Shown here: piece after piece, positions 24,986 to 33,530 of the stretch
Position numbering within the stretch: position 1 is the first letter of the stretch
How the letters are laid out: each line of letters opens with the position of its first letter
NCBI RefSeq assembly: GCF_026163565.1
Contig: NZ_JAPDKN010000027.1
Location: 1-64,000 of the forward strand
Direction: 5' to 3'
DNA from: Chryseobacterium sp. YIM B08800
Lineage (GTDB): Bacteria > Bacteroidota > Bacteroidia > Flavobacteriales > Weeksellaceae
DNA length: 64,000 bases
Made by a program: the position numbers and the translations under genes
The notes under the pieces: model-generated
Told to the model about the DNA's origin: nothing
Databases searched by the model: none
What the model saw: the letters and a program-made list of their open reading frames with translations, nothing else

Positions 24986-25018
24986 CAAAAAATCATCTGA
25001 AGAACGGGTGATTTTTTT
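24986..25018 (+). terminator. Terminator of tilS-sigma operon
   Basis: Stem AAATCATC/GGTGATTT with one G-T pair and a 9-base loop, followed by a T run. Confidence 0.7.
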
Positions 25019-25050
25019 CTTTTTAAAAGAACTTAATAAAAACAATCGTT

Positions 25051-26019
25051 ATGTTCAAAACAATTATATTCAGCACATTAGTGTTTTTAGGGATTTTTGT
25101 AAGTGCACAAAAAGAAAAAGGCATCAATTTTCAAAATGTAAATCTTGAAGCCGCAAAAAAAATTGCCCAGAAAGAAAACAAACTTATTTTCATTGATTTA
25201 TTTACAACCTGGTGCGGACCATGTAAACTGATGAAAAAAAATACCTTTACTGATGAAAAAATCGGAGAACTTTTCAATAAAAGCTTTGTAAATCTTGCGA
25301 TTGATGCCGAAAAAGATAAAGACGGACTTGAGCTTGTAAAAAAATATAAAATTGTAAATTATCCTTCGTTTTTATTTTTAGATAAAAATGGAGAGTTGAT
25401 TCAATATGATTTCGGATATTATAATGCACAACAGTTTTCGGGAGTTGGGATGGCTGTTTTAGATAAGGCTTTTTCAAAAAACACGGTTAAAACAATCGAT
25501 CAGGTAAAAGGAAAAATGGTGGGTGATAAAATTGCCGATTTTTCTGCTAAAGATCATTTAGGAAAAACATTTACTTTATCAAAAGAAAAGGAGAAAATCG
25601 TTTTGGTTTTCATTCGTGGGCAATGGTGTCCTTACTGTAACAAATATGTGGAAAGTCTGCAAAATATTTCACCTGAACTGAAAGCAAAAAATGCAAGACT
25701 GGTTATTATTTCGCCAGAAAAACTTGAGTTTATTGAAAAAACCATCGCCAAAACAAAAACAGATTATACCGTTTTGTACGATGAAAATTATAAAATTGCC
25801 GAAATGTTTGATGTACTTTACACTCCGGAGCAGAAAACGCTTGATTTTTACAATTCAAGATTAAAAGGCGATTTTACAGACAGCAGATCTGATAATTCTG
25901 GAAGACTTCCGGTTTCGGCAACGTTCATTATTAATGAAAATAAAGAAATTTCGTGGAGACATTTTAATCCTGATTATAAAGAAAGAGCTTCACTGGAAGA
26001 TATTCTGAAGCAACTATAA
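25051..26019 (+). CDS. Two-domain thioredoxin / peroxiredoxin-like secreted protein
   Basis: A 322-residue exported redox protein. After a signal peptide (about residues 1-19, VSAQ) comes a thioredoxin domain with WCGPCKLMKK at about residue 55, and then a second thioredoxin-fold domain of AhpC/TSA type starting near residue 155 ('VGDKIADFSAKDHLGKTF') with QWCPYC at about 191. Both domains keep a CxxC pair. It probably works in the periplasm as a disulfide reductase or peroxide-reducing protein; a DsbD-type electron donor is coded 1.5 kb downstream. No promoter match was clear, and it stands alone after the sigma terminator. Confidence 0.85.
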   Translation: MFKTIIFSTLVFLGIFVSAQKEKGINFQNVNLEAAKKIAQKENKLIFIDLFTTWCGPCKLMKKNTFTDEKIGELFNKSFVNLAIDAEKDKDGLELVKKYKIVNYPSFLFLDKNGELIQYDFGYYNAQQFSGVGMAVLDKAFSKNTVKTIDQVKGKMVGDKIADFSAKDHLGKTFTLSKEKEKIVLVFIRGQWCPYCNKYVESLQNISPELKAKNARLVIISPEKLEFIEKTIAKTKTDYTVLYDENYKIAEMFDVLYTPEQKTLDFYNSRLKGDFTDSRSDNSGRLPVSATFIINENKEISWRHFNPDYKERASLEDILKQL

Positions 26020-26052
26020 TATTGTTTAAATTTACCCTTTGTACATTTGAAT

Positions 26053-26159
26053 CTTTGTCTTTCTAAAATAAGTGAAACGGCTTTGTTTAACTTTATTTCA
26101 GTACTTTTTATAATTCCTTGTGTATCCTTGCGTTTTTTAAATCGCAATGAAAGACAAAG
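26053..26159. repeat. Inverted-repeat element with CTTTGTCTTTC ends
   Basis: CTTTGTCTTTC (26053-26063) and its perfect complement GAAAGACAAAG (26149-26159) bound an 85-base interior with words of the 'CTTGTGTATCCTTGCGTTTTTT' type. Such CTTTGCG-like words form known intergenic repeats in flavobacteria. It lies in the 288-base gap before the outer-membrane-like gene; a TACATTTG at 26042-26049 just before it could be a promoter. I see no gene in this gap. Confidence 0.6.
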
Positions 26160-26307
26160 TTTTTACAGTAAATATTTTTTTAAGGTTAACAATGGCATTT
26201 CATTTAGCAAAGAAATACAATTATTTTATTATAAAATTGTTATGATGTCTGTAAAGTGTGTAACAGGTTTATATTTTAGTTTATCACATCATTTTAATTT
26301 ATCCCAC

Positions 26308-27222
26308 ATGAAAAATCAATATTTCTACAGTTTTTGCTTCCTTTTGTTTGCGATGGCTACAAGTTCATTAAAAGCTCAAGGTTGTAGCGATGCAGGGTTT
26401 TGTACTGTAAACAGTTTGAAACCTCATCAGAATGATTCTATTTCTGTGCAAAAAAATCAGTTAAAAATTGGTTTTTCTGTCGGGAAAGCAGATAACGAGA
26501 TTACGGCTTACAGTCAATACGCAGAATATAACAGACAGATCAATTCTAAATTTGCTATTAGTGCTAAACTTGCCTCTCTTTCACAGGCTGGAAACAATGT
26601 AAGCACTTTCGGTTTATCAGACATATATTTGAGTACAAATTATCGTTTAAATAAAAATCTAAGCTTTACTTTAGGTACAAAAATCCCTTTAACAGACGGA
26701 AATAAATATAAAAACGGCGGAGCTTTACCAATGGATTACCAAGCCAGTCTAGGAACGTTTGATCTTATTGTTGGAGCGGGATATCAGATAAAAAAACTAC
26801 AGTTGGTTGCTGCTTTACAACAGCCATTGACCCAAAATAATAATCAGTTTGTTGCAGAGAATTACCCTGTAAGTTCTTCATTGAGAAATTTTCAGACAAC
26901 CAAAGATTTCAAGCGCAATGGTGATGTTTTACTCAGAGTATCTTATCCTTTCAAAATAACTGACAAACTTCAGATTACTCTTGGATTGTTGAATATTTAT
27001 CATCTTTCGAATGATCAATTCACCGATACGTTTGGAACAGAACGAGTAATTGACGGTTCTCAAGGTTTAACGGTTAATGGAAATCTGTTTTTTGATTATA
27101 ATTTGAATGAAGTTCATGCGCTTCAGCTTAGTTTAGGAGCTCCTTTTGCCGTGCGAGACGTAAGACCAGATGGTTTAACACGAAGTTTTATCGCCAATCT
27201 TGAATACAGTTTTAAGTTTTGA
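26308..27222 (+). CDS. Outer-membrane beta-barrel-like protein, function unknown
   Basis: The likely start is the ATG at 26308, because it opens a clear signal peptide (MKNQYFYSFCFLLFAMATSS, ending KAQ); the frame is open further upstream but has no such feature there. The mature 280 residues have alternating strand patterns ('KLKIGFSVGKADNEIT' type, 'LSFTLGTKIPLTDGNKYK', 'LQITLGLLNIYHLSND') and end in 'FIANLEYSFKF', with the terminal aromatic Phe typical of outer-membrane barrels. This suggests a porin- or transporter-like barrel. A Cys pair near the mature N-terminus (GCSDAGFC) is unusual. Substrate unknown. Confidence 0.7.
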   Translation: MKNQYFYSFCFLLFAMATSSLKAQGCSDAGFCTVNSLKPHQNDSISVQKNQLKIGFSVGKADNEITAYSQYAEYNRQINSKFAISAKLASLSQAGNNVSTFGLSDIYLSTNYRLNKNLSFTLGTKIPLTDGNKYKNGGALPMDYQASLGTFDLIVGAGYQIKKLQLVAALQQPLTQNNNQFVAENYPVSSSLRNFQTTKDFKRNGDVLLRVSYPFKITDKLQITLGLLNIYHLSNDQFTDTFGTERVIDGSQGLTVNGNLFFDYNLNEVHALQLSLGAPFAVRDVRPDGLTRSFIANLEYSFKF

Positions 27223-27516
27223 AACTATATAAAATCAATAAAACTTATACAAAATCTGATATATAAAAACACTTATTATGCAGCTTTTAAAACAAACTTA
27301 CTAACAAATATCTTTTATACATTAGATTCTTAAGTAAAAAGAAAGTTCCTTAGTTTTTTTAGGGACAAAAAATTAGCTATTTTAGCGAAGCAAAAAAATA
27401 CGTCGATAATTGATGGAAGCAACGCTGTTTCAGGTATCACTTCCTTGATAAAATAGGCGATACGCAAAAGATGAGAAATCTAGAAAGGTTCTCACAATTT
27501 TTAATGAAAAAGTACA
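27223..27516. other. 294-base gap, possible structured leader of the DsbD-type gene
   Basis: No ORF of note and no TAnnTTTG promoter were found. Several hairpins can be drawn: GTTCCT/AGGGAC (27345-27350 with 27361-27366), GGAAG/CTTCC (27415-27419 with 27440-27444), and TGAGAA/TTCTCA (27472-27477 with 27489-27494). The last is followed by CAATTTTT and lies 22 bases before the start codon, as in an attenuator. I do not recognise a known riboswitch. Confidence 0.35.
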
Positions 27517-29586
27517 ATGAAATTTAAAAACTGGTTTTTACTAATTCTCCTGTTTTTTGCAACAGGAATTAATGCACAGATCAAAAATCCTGTAAAATTC
27601 AAATTCACGGTCAACGAATTGGGTAATAACCAATACGAAGCTGTTTTGAATGCTACATTGGAAAGCGGATGGCACATTTACTCGAGAGACATCCCTGAAG
27701 ACACAGGGATCCCAACAGAATATGTGGTTTCAGGAAAAAATATAGAACTGATTGGAAAATTTCAGGAAGTAGGAAAAAAGCATGAAGAATTTTCTGAAGC
27801 TTTCGGTGGAACGATTATTTACTATTCAAACTCTGCAGGTTTTAAGCAAAAATTTAAACTAAAAGACCCAACAAAAGCCGGAGATGTAGTTGCAGAAATC
27901 ACATATCAGACTTGTGATGACAGAGTTTGTCTGGCTCCGAATACTTTAGAATTCAATAAAAAAATTACTCCGACCGGAGCAACAGAAGACGCAACAACTG
28001 ATGATAAAACAGAAACTGCAAAAGATTCTGTAAAAGCTGTTGAAACTATTGTACAAAATCCTGTAAAAGGAGATTCTACAATCGTTGAGACTGCAAAATT
28101 AGATCCTAAACAATTAAAAGTAGCTTCGATTGATATTTCAAAACCATTAACAGATTGCGGAACCGGTTCATCGAAAATTGATGAAAATTATTGGACGTAT
28201 CTTTTATTAGGTTTCATTGGTGGTTTGATCGCTTTATTGACGCCATGCGTTTTCCCGATGATTCCATTAACGGTTTCTTTCTTTACAAAAGGGAATAAAA
28301 ACCCGGCAAAAGGAAAAAGAGACGCTTTGGTTTATGGATTTTTTATCCTTTTAATCTTTGTTTTATTAAGTCTTCCCTTCCATTTAATTGATGGAATTGC
28401 AGGAAATATTTTCAACGAAATTTCTACCAACGTTTGGCTCAATATCGTTTTCTTCATCATCTTTATTTTCTTCGCAGGAAGTTTCTTCGGATATTATGAT
28501 ATTACTCTACCAAGCTCTATTGCCAACAAATCTTCAAAAGCAGAAGAAGCAGGCGGAATGATTGGTATTTTCTTTATGGCTTTAACTTTAGTAATTGTTT
28601 CTTTCTCTTGTACAGGTCCTATTTTGGGAAGTTTACTGGGAAGTGCCATTACAGGTTCTGCAAACGTTCCGATGTTGTTAACATTTGCTTTGGCTGGTTT
28701 CGGATTGGCTTGGGCGATTGTTTTCGGATTATTGGCTTTATTCCCGCAAGCTTTACAAAGTCTTCCAAAATCTGGAGGTTGGATGAATACGGTGAAAGTT
28801 GTTTTAGGTTTTGTGGAATTGGCTTTGGCTTTAAAATTCTTATCAAAAGCAGATTTAGTTTCTAAAACATTCTTAATTAAAAGAGAGCTTTTCATCTCGA
28901 TCTGGATCGTAATTGCTATTGGATTGGTTATTTATTTATTCGGATTGATAAGATTTCCACATGACGATAAGAAGCCGAAAATTTCTATTACAAGAAAGAT
29001 CATCGGAGTTTTAGGAATTGGTTTTGTTGTGTATTTAATTCAGGGATTAATTCCTGCAGAACGACCAAAACTGTCATTATTAAGCGGAATTTTACCTCCA
29101 TTGAATGTAAGTTATTTCCATGATGAAAAAGACGGAATTCTAGGAATGCATCCTGAACATGATTTCTTTAATGCTATAGAACTTGCCAAAAAAGAAAACA
29201 AACCAATTCTGATTGACTTTACTGGTTACGGTTGTGAAAACTGTAGAAAAATGGAAGAATTCGTTTGGAGTGAACCGGATATTTTACCAATTCTTCAGAA
29301 CGATGTTGTACTTGCTTCTCTTTATGTAGACGACAAAGAAGAGCTTCCTGAAGACCAAAAAACCAAAATCGATTTGGGAGATGGACAGGTGAAAAAAGTA
29401 AAAACTATTGGTGACAGATGGAGCTTGTTCCAGACCGCTAATTTTAATAATAATTCGCAACCACATTACGTTCTTCTAACTCCGGATGGAAAAGTGATTA
29501 ATACTCCGGTTTCAGGTTATATGGAAAAAGAGAAATTTAAAAAATTCCTGGAATGTGGTGTTAATTATTTTAAAAACAATAAATAG
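27517..29586 (+). CDS. DsbD-type thiol:disulfide interchange protein
   Basis: DsbD carries electrons from cytoplasmic thioredoxin across the inner membrane to periplasmic reductases. The 689-residue protein has a signal peptide (to about residue 20), an N-terminal DsbD-alpha-like domain with the Cys pair CDDRVC (about 132-137), a membrane core of about eight helices with CVFPMIPLTVSF and SFSCTGPILGS, whose Cys residues form the shuttle pair, and a C-terminal thioredoxin domain with YGCENCRKME near residue 572. All three Cys pairs are present. It probably supplies the periplasmic thioredoxin-like proteins, including the one at 25051. Confidence 0.92.
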   Translation: MKFKNWFLLILLFFATGINAQIKNPVKFKFTVNELGNNQYEAVLNATLESGWHIYSRDIPEDTGIPTEYVVSGKNIELIGKFQEVGKKHEEFSEAFGGTIIYYSNSAGFKQKFKLKDPTKAGDVVAEITYQTCDDRVCLAPNTLEFNKKITPTGATEDATTDDKTETAKDSVKAVETIVQNPVKGDSTIVETAKLDPKQLKVASIDISKPLTDCGTGSSKIDENYWTYLLLGFIGGLIALLTPCVFPMIPLTVSFFTKGNKNPAKGKRDALVYGFFILLIFVLLSLPFHLIDGIAGNIFNEISTNVWLNIVFFIIFIFFAGSFFGYYDITLPSSIANKSSKAEEAGGMIGIFFMALTLVIVSFSCTGPILGSLLGSAITGSANVPMLLTFALAGFGLAWAIVFGLLALFPQALQSLPKSGGWMNTVKVVLGFVELALALKFLSKADLVSKTFLIKRELFISIWIVIAIGLVIYLFGLIRFPHDDKKPKISITRKIIGVLGIGFVVYLIQGLIPAERPKLSLLSGILPPLNVSYFHDEKDGILGMHPEHDFFNAIELAKKENKPILIDFTGYGCENCRKMEEFVWSEPDILPILQNDVVLASLYVDDKEELPEDQKTKIDLGDGQVKKVKTIGDRWSLFQTANFNNNSQPHYVLLTPDGKVINTPVSGYMEKEKFKKFLECGVNYFKNNK

Positions 29587-29604
29587 TTTCACCAAAATAT
29601 ATTT

Positions 29605-29638
29605 AAAACTCATGCTGAAAAGTGTGAGTTTTTTGTTT
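29605..29638 (+). terminator. Terminator of the DsbD-type gene
   Basis: Stem AAAACTCA/TGAGTTTT followed by a T-rich tail, 19 bases after the stop. Confidence 0.65.
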
Positions 29639-29695
29639 TTAACCAGGCTGAATTCAAGTTTCTAAATTATTCATTAAGATATGAATAAATTTATT

Positions 29696-29703
29696 TAAAT
29701 TTG
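29696..29703 (+). promoter_or_regulatory. -7 box for the T9SS cargo gene
   Basis: TAAATTTG, 26 bases before the ATG at 29730. Confidence 0.5.
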
Positions 29704-29729
29704 ATTAACCAACCTACAATCAATCGCTT

Positions 29730-31301
29730 ATGAAATATTTAAAATTTACTCTTTTATTTTTTTTACTTTCATCTTTTACAAAAGCTCAGATCCCCACAAT
29801 ACAATGGCAAAAATCTTTTGGCGGATCAAATAATGAAACCGCAAAATCTATTGTACAAACCTTGGACGGTGGGTACATCACCGCCGGATTTTCAAAATCT
29901 TCCGATGGAAACGCAACCACAAATCATGGAGATAATGATTTTTGGGTAGTAAAAATGGATGCTTCAGGAGCTTTGCAGTGGCAAAAGTCTCTTGGCGGAT
30001 CTGGCGACGATCAGGCAAACTCAATCTGCACTACCTCAGACGGAGGATATGTTGTTGTAGGATTTACCAACTCCTCTAATGGAGACGTTACCCTAAACAA
30101 AGGATCTTCAGACTACTGGATTGTAAAACTAGATGCACTCGGAAATATCGTATGGCAAAAAACATATGGAGGTCAAGCTCCAGACATTGCAACCTCTGTG
30201 AAGAAAACTACTGATGGAGGATACATCGTAACCGGATATTCTAGCTCTAGCAATGGAGACATTACCGGAAACCATAGTCAAAACACAACCGATTACTGGG
30301 TGGTAAAATTAGACTCTTTAGGAAATTTACAATGGCAAAAATCTCTTGGTGGAGCCAGTAATGAAAGAGCTTTTGAAATTCAACAGACCAATGACGGTGG
30401 TTATATTGTAGCAGGAGACACCTATTCTTCAAACAGCGGAGACGTATCTAGTACCGCCTCCGGATCAGGACGAGATTTTTGGATTGTAAAGCTCGGAAGT
30501 ACTGGTAATATTATATGGGAAAAACGTTTCGGAGGTTCCGGAGAAGAGAATGCTTACTCCATAGATCAAACTTCAGACAGCGGGTACATCGTGTCGGGTA
30601 CTACCACTTCTACAAACGGAAATATAAGCTTTAATAACGGGCAAGGAGATTACTGGATCATTAAGCTCGATGCGTCAGGTAATCTACAATGGGAAAAAGC
30701 TCTGGGAAGCATTACCTATGATCAAGCATATTCAGTAAAACAAACACCTGATGGAAACTATGTTGCTACAGGATACCTCTCATCAAATACCGGCGTTGCA
30801 GAATCTGAGCCGTTAGCTTCTACACAATATTGGGTAGTAAAATTAGACACTTTAGGAAACTTGCTATGGCATAAATCTTATGGTGGAAGTGGAAACGAGG
30901 CAGCATACAGCATTATTTCCACCTCAGATGGCGGATTGGCTGTAGCAGGATCATCAAACACAAATCCCGATAGCGGAGATGTTACAGGAAACCACGGTCT
31001 GCTTGATTTTTGGATTTTAAAGCTAACCGGATCTAAAGAATTAGGAATCATGGAGAATAATACTCCTGAAAAACCAATAATATACCCAAACCCAGCAAAA
31101 GATTTTGTGAATATAGATAATCTTCCGTCTGAAAGTACAATAAGCATTACTGATGCATCAGGAAGAAAAATTTCGTCAAAAAAATATTCCGAAAAAAATA
31201 TTTCAATTAATACTTCTGCTTTAACCAACGGAAACTACATTATACAAGTTGAAAATAAGGGGACAACTCTATTATCTAAGAAAATTATTATTTCAAAATA
31301 A
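29730..31301 (+). CDS. T9SS type A sorting domain protein with seven WxK(S)xGG repeats
   Basis: A 523-residue secreted protein. A signal peptide (to about residue 19, TKAQ) is followed by seven repeats of about 60 residues, each opening with W(Q/E/H)K-x-(F/L/Y)GG, followed by 'DGGYIVxG' and closing with 'DYWIVKLDxLGN'. The pattern suggests a seven-bladed beta-propeller. The last 75 residues form a type A sorting domain for the type IX secretion system ('IIYPNPAKDFVNI', 'SISITDASGRKI', 'NGNYIIQVENKG', 'SKKIIISK'), so it should be moved across the outer membrane. Binding partner unknown. No T9SS machinery genes lie in the window. Confidence 0.9.
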   Translation: MKYLKFTLLFFLLSSFTKAQIPTIQWQKSFGGSNNETAKSIVQTLDGGYITAGFSKSSDGNATTNHGDNDFWVVKMDASGALQWQKSLGGSGDDQANSICTTSDGGYVVVGFTNSSNGDVTLNKGSSDYWIVKLDALGNIVWQKTYGGQAPDIATSVKKTTDGGYIVTGYSSSSNGDITGNHSQNTTDYWVVKLDSLGNLQWQKSLGGASNERAFEIQQTNDGGYIVAGDTYSSNSGDVSSTASGSGRDFWIVKLGSTGNIIWEKRFGGSGEENAYSIDQTSDSGYIVSGTTTSTNGNISFNNGQGDYWIIKLDASGNLQWEKALGSITYDQAYSVKQTPDGNYVATGYLSSNTGVAESEPLASTQYWVVKLDTLGNLLWHKSYGGSGNEAAYSIISTSDGGLAVAGSSNTNPDSGDVTGNHGLLDFWILKLTGSKELGIMENNTPEKPIIYPNPAKDFVNIDNLPSESTISITDASGRKISSKKYSEKNISINTSALTNGNYIIQVENKGTTLLSKKIIISK

Positions 31302-31446
31302 TACATTTTCAATGAAAACCAGAATTCATTTGTTAAATTTTTAACATTATTATAAATTAGGTACAAACTTTGCATCGAATCATTTTAAAGTGAAATATAA
31401 TTTCATTGATTCTAAAAATTCGTTCAACATTTTAAAAAACTGAATT

Positions 31447-31962
31447 ATGGCTGAAGTTGTTACAAAAGAAAAATCCGGAGGCAAGCAAAACAAGAAACCT
31501 ATCAAAATCGATATGACGCCGATGGTCGATTTAAATTTTTTATTATTGATGTTTTTCATGTTTACATCAAGTTTTACAAAACCTAATGTGATGGATTTGG
31601 GGTTACCAGCAAAAGGAACTGATGCTCCTATTGGTCAAATAGGAGATCAAAATCAAATTACTTTTATCATTGGAGAAAACAACAGGATTTTTTATCATCA
31701 AAGCAATGAAAAAGATCTTACAGAAGCAGGTTTAAAAGAAACAGATTACAACGGATTGAATGTTTCAAAAATAATTTCAAATGCTTATGAAAAAGCTCCT
31801 AAAAAAGAAATTTTCACCATTATTGTAAAACCTACCGATGATGCCAATTACAAAAATTTCGTAGATATGATGGATAATATTTCGATCTCAAAAAAAGAAC
31901 GATACGGAATAAGCGACATCAAACCCTGGGAAAAGAAAGTTTACGAAAACGTAATAAAATAA
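31447..31962 (+). CDS. exbD: Solitary biopolymer transporter ExbD
   Basis: A 171-residue ExbD-family protein with 'KIDMTPMVDLNFLLLMFFMF' (about residues 22-41), including the proton-carrying Asp, followed by PNVMDLGLPAK. It strongly resembles the second ExbD of the exb/ton locus (10815-11357) along its whole length. No exbB or tonB is next to it, so it must use an ExbB coded elsewhere, perhaps the one in this window. It may be a copy expressed under other conditions. The upstream gap has CTTTGCATCG but no full TAnnTTTG. Confidence 0.9.
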   Translation: MAEVVTKEKSGGKQNKKPIKIDMTPMVDLNFLLLMFFMFTSSFTKPNVMDLGLPAKGTDAPIGQIGDQNQITFIIGENNRIFYHQSNEKDLTEAGLKETDYNGLNVSKIISNAYEKAPKKEIFTIIVKPTDDANYKNFVDMMDNISISKKERYGISDIKPWEKKVYENVIK

Positions 31963-32012
31963 TACTTTAAGCAATATAGCTTCATAGTTTTAAAATAACT
32001 TATTTCTATCTT

Positions 32013-32067
32013 TTCGCCACGAATGCACAAATCTTATTCAGTAAAACATTAGTGTATTCGTGGCGAA
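32013..32067. repeat. TTCGCCACGAAT inverted-repeat element
   Basis: TTCGCCACGAAT (32013-32024) is the perfect complement of ATTCGTGGCGAA (32056-32067); the next bases CAC/GTG also pair. The interior is 'AATCTTATTCAGTAAAACAT' type sequence. Elements with 'TTCGTGGC' ends are widespread intergenic repeats in Bacteroidota as far as I know. It lies between exbD and its terminator-like hairpin. Confidence 0.75.
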
Positions 32068-32083
32068 TAAATTTTAAAACCTT

Positions 32084-32110
32084 AGAGCATTTTTATAATG
32101 CTCTTTTTTT
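32084..32110 (+). terminator. Terminator after the solitary exbD
   Basis: Perfect stem AGAGCATT/AATGCTCT and 5-base loop followed by T7. The next gene's -7 box begins two bases later. Confidence 0.75.
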
Positions 32111-32111
32111 A

Positions 32112-32119
32112 TAAATTTG
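32112..32119 (+). promoter_or_regulatory. -7 box for the lipoprotein at 32137
   Basis: TAAATTTG, 17 bases before the ATG at 32137. It also argues against a longer start at 32098, which would lie upstream of the promoter. Confidence 0.55.
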
Positions 32120-32136
32120 AGCGTAAATTTCAAACC

Positions 32137-32667
32137 ATGATGAAAAACATTTTAATTTTAGCCGGAATGGGAATCCTGAGCTTTTCATGTTCAAAAAAAG
32201 AAACTACAGAAGTCAACAGTAAAGTTGACAGTACAAAAATCGTAGATTCCATCAATGCTGCAAGAACAAAACTGAACGACAGCATTAAAGCCAAAAACAG
32301 CGAAAACCGCTTCAAAGATTTCAGCGGAAGTCACAAATTCTTTTACCAGAATGACAGTTCACCTAAATACTCAGGATCTGTAAATTTCACAAAAATTGAA
32401 GGTGAAAGAGATAACTATAATGTTTCAGGAAGTATTAAATCAGGAAATAATTCAATTAACATTAAAGGTTTTATACAGGTAGTTTCTGCAAAACATATGA
32501 ATTTCACCGGAGAAATCACCCAAAAAATCCCTGAAAACGACAACGGAAAACCTTACACAAGAAAAGGTATCAAAACTTTCGCATCTAAAGATGGCGGAAA
32601 AACCTACAGACTTCAGGATATGGTAAATGGTTCGGGATTTGTAGATTATATCGACATTCAATATTAA
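32137..32667 (+). CDS. Hypothetical lipoprotein (176 aa)
   Basis: The start is the ATG at 32137 (or the adjacent one at 32140), since the frame upstream lies before the promoter. The signal peptide ends in the lipobox LSFSC, so the protein should be lipidated. A charged helical linker (about residues 20-55, 'KLNDSIKAKNSENRFKDF') leads to a strand-rich domain of about 115 residues ('YSGSVNFTKIEGERDNY', 'NSINIKGFIQV', 'YTRKGIKTFASKDGG'). No named domain is recognised. It is followed after 12 bases by the alpha/beta hydrolase gene, so the two are likely co-transcribed. Confidence 0.75.
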   Translation: MMKNILILAGMGILSFSCSKKETTEVNSKVDSTKIVDSINAARTKLNDSIKAKNSENRFKDFSGSHKFFYQNDSSPKYSGSVNFTKIEGERDNYNVSGSIKSGNNSINIKGFIQVVSAKHMNFTGEITQKIPENDNGKPYTRKGIKTFASKDGGKTYRLQDMVNGSGFVDYIDIQY

Positions 32668-32679
32668 AATTTTAAGGTT

Positions 32680-33462
32680 ATGCTCAATTTTGAAAAAAAA
32701 GGACAAGGGAAAGAGACATTAGTTCTACTTCATGGTTTCATGGAAAACATTTCAATCTGGAGCGACTTTGAAAAATATCTTTCCCAAGATTTTACTTTAC
32801 TAAAAATAGATCTTCCCGGACATGGAAAATCGGATATCTTAGCAGAAGTTCACACCATGGAAATGATGGCTGAAGAAGTAAAAAAAGTTTTAGACCATCA
32901 AAATTTAAAAAATATCCATTTGCTCGGTCACTCGATGGGCGGTTACGTTTCTTTAGCATTTGCCGAGCAGTTTTCTGAATATTTAAAGAGTGTGACTTTA
33001 TTTTTCTCTACTTATTTTCCGGATGATGAAGAGAAAAAAGAACAGCGCAAAAAAAGCTACAGAATCATAAAAGATGCCTTTGCTCATTATGCAAGAGCTG
33101 GAGTTCCCAATTTATTTAACCCTAACGAAAGAGACGTTCTGGAAGGTAAAATAGAGACCGCTTTGGAAGTTGCGCTTTCCACAAATAATCTCGGAGCTTT
33201 AGCCTGCGTAAAAGGAATGGTGGAAAGAACAGATAAAAAATATGTTTTAGAAAATCTGGATTGCCGAATTTTGGTTCTTGCCGGAAAACACGACAATGCA
33301 GTAAAAACTGAAAATACAATCAATCATCTTCCCGATCGTACCAATATCAAATCTTATGTTCTGGATTGCGGACATAACGGTCATTGGGAAAAACCTTCTA
33401 TCTGTGCTGAAATTATCAATACCGAACTCCTTCATCATTTGCCAAAAAAATTGGTTCTTTAA
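32680..33462 (+). CDS. Alpha/beta hydrolase
   Basis: A 260-residue alpha/beta-hydrolase. The oxyanion-hole sequence LLHGFMENISIW lies near residue 12, the nucleophile elbow GHSMGG at about residue 87 gives the catalytic Ser, and the late 'CGHNGHWEKP' supplies the catalytic His. Substrate cannot be given; relatives include esterases and C-C hydrolases. There is no signal peptide, so it is probably cytoplasmic. It lies in a possible lipoprotein-hydrolase-patatin run with short gaps (12 and 68 bases). Confidence 0.9.
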   Translation: MLNFEKKGQGKETLVLLHGFMENISIWSDFEKYLSQDFTLLKIDLPGHGKSDILAEVHTMEMMAEEVKKVLDHQNLKNIHLLGHSMGGYVSLAFAEQFSEYLKSVTLFFSTYFPDDEEKKEQRKKSYRIIKDAFAHYARAGVPNLFNPNERDVLEGKIETALEVALSTNNLGALACVKGMVERTDKKYVLENLDCRILVLAGKHDNAVKTENTINHLPDRTNIKSYVLDCGHNGHWEKPSICAEIINTELLHHLPKKLVL

Positions 33463-33530
33463 AAAACATTTATCAATATTAGATACCATTTCTATATAAA
33501 ATCATATCTTAGTAAGGCTTAAATTTTTCA

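Noticed and set aside
26047..26307. Longer N-terminus for the outer-membrane-like protein
   Set aside because: The extension contains a repeat element and no signal-like start, while the ATG at 26308 opens a normal signal peptide.
27361..27510. SRP RNA or a known riboswitch before the DsbD-type gene
   Set aside because: A GGAAGCAACGCTG stretch recalls SRP RNA, but the conserved loop and pairing do not follow. TPP, SAM and cobalamin core motifs are absent.
28494..28895. Minus-strand ORFs inside the DsbD-type gene
   Set aside because: They are frame shadows of a well-supported membrane protein and have no signals.
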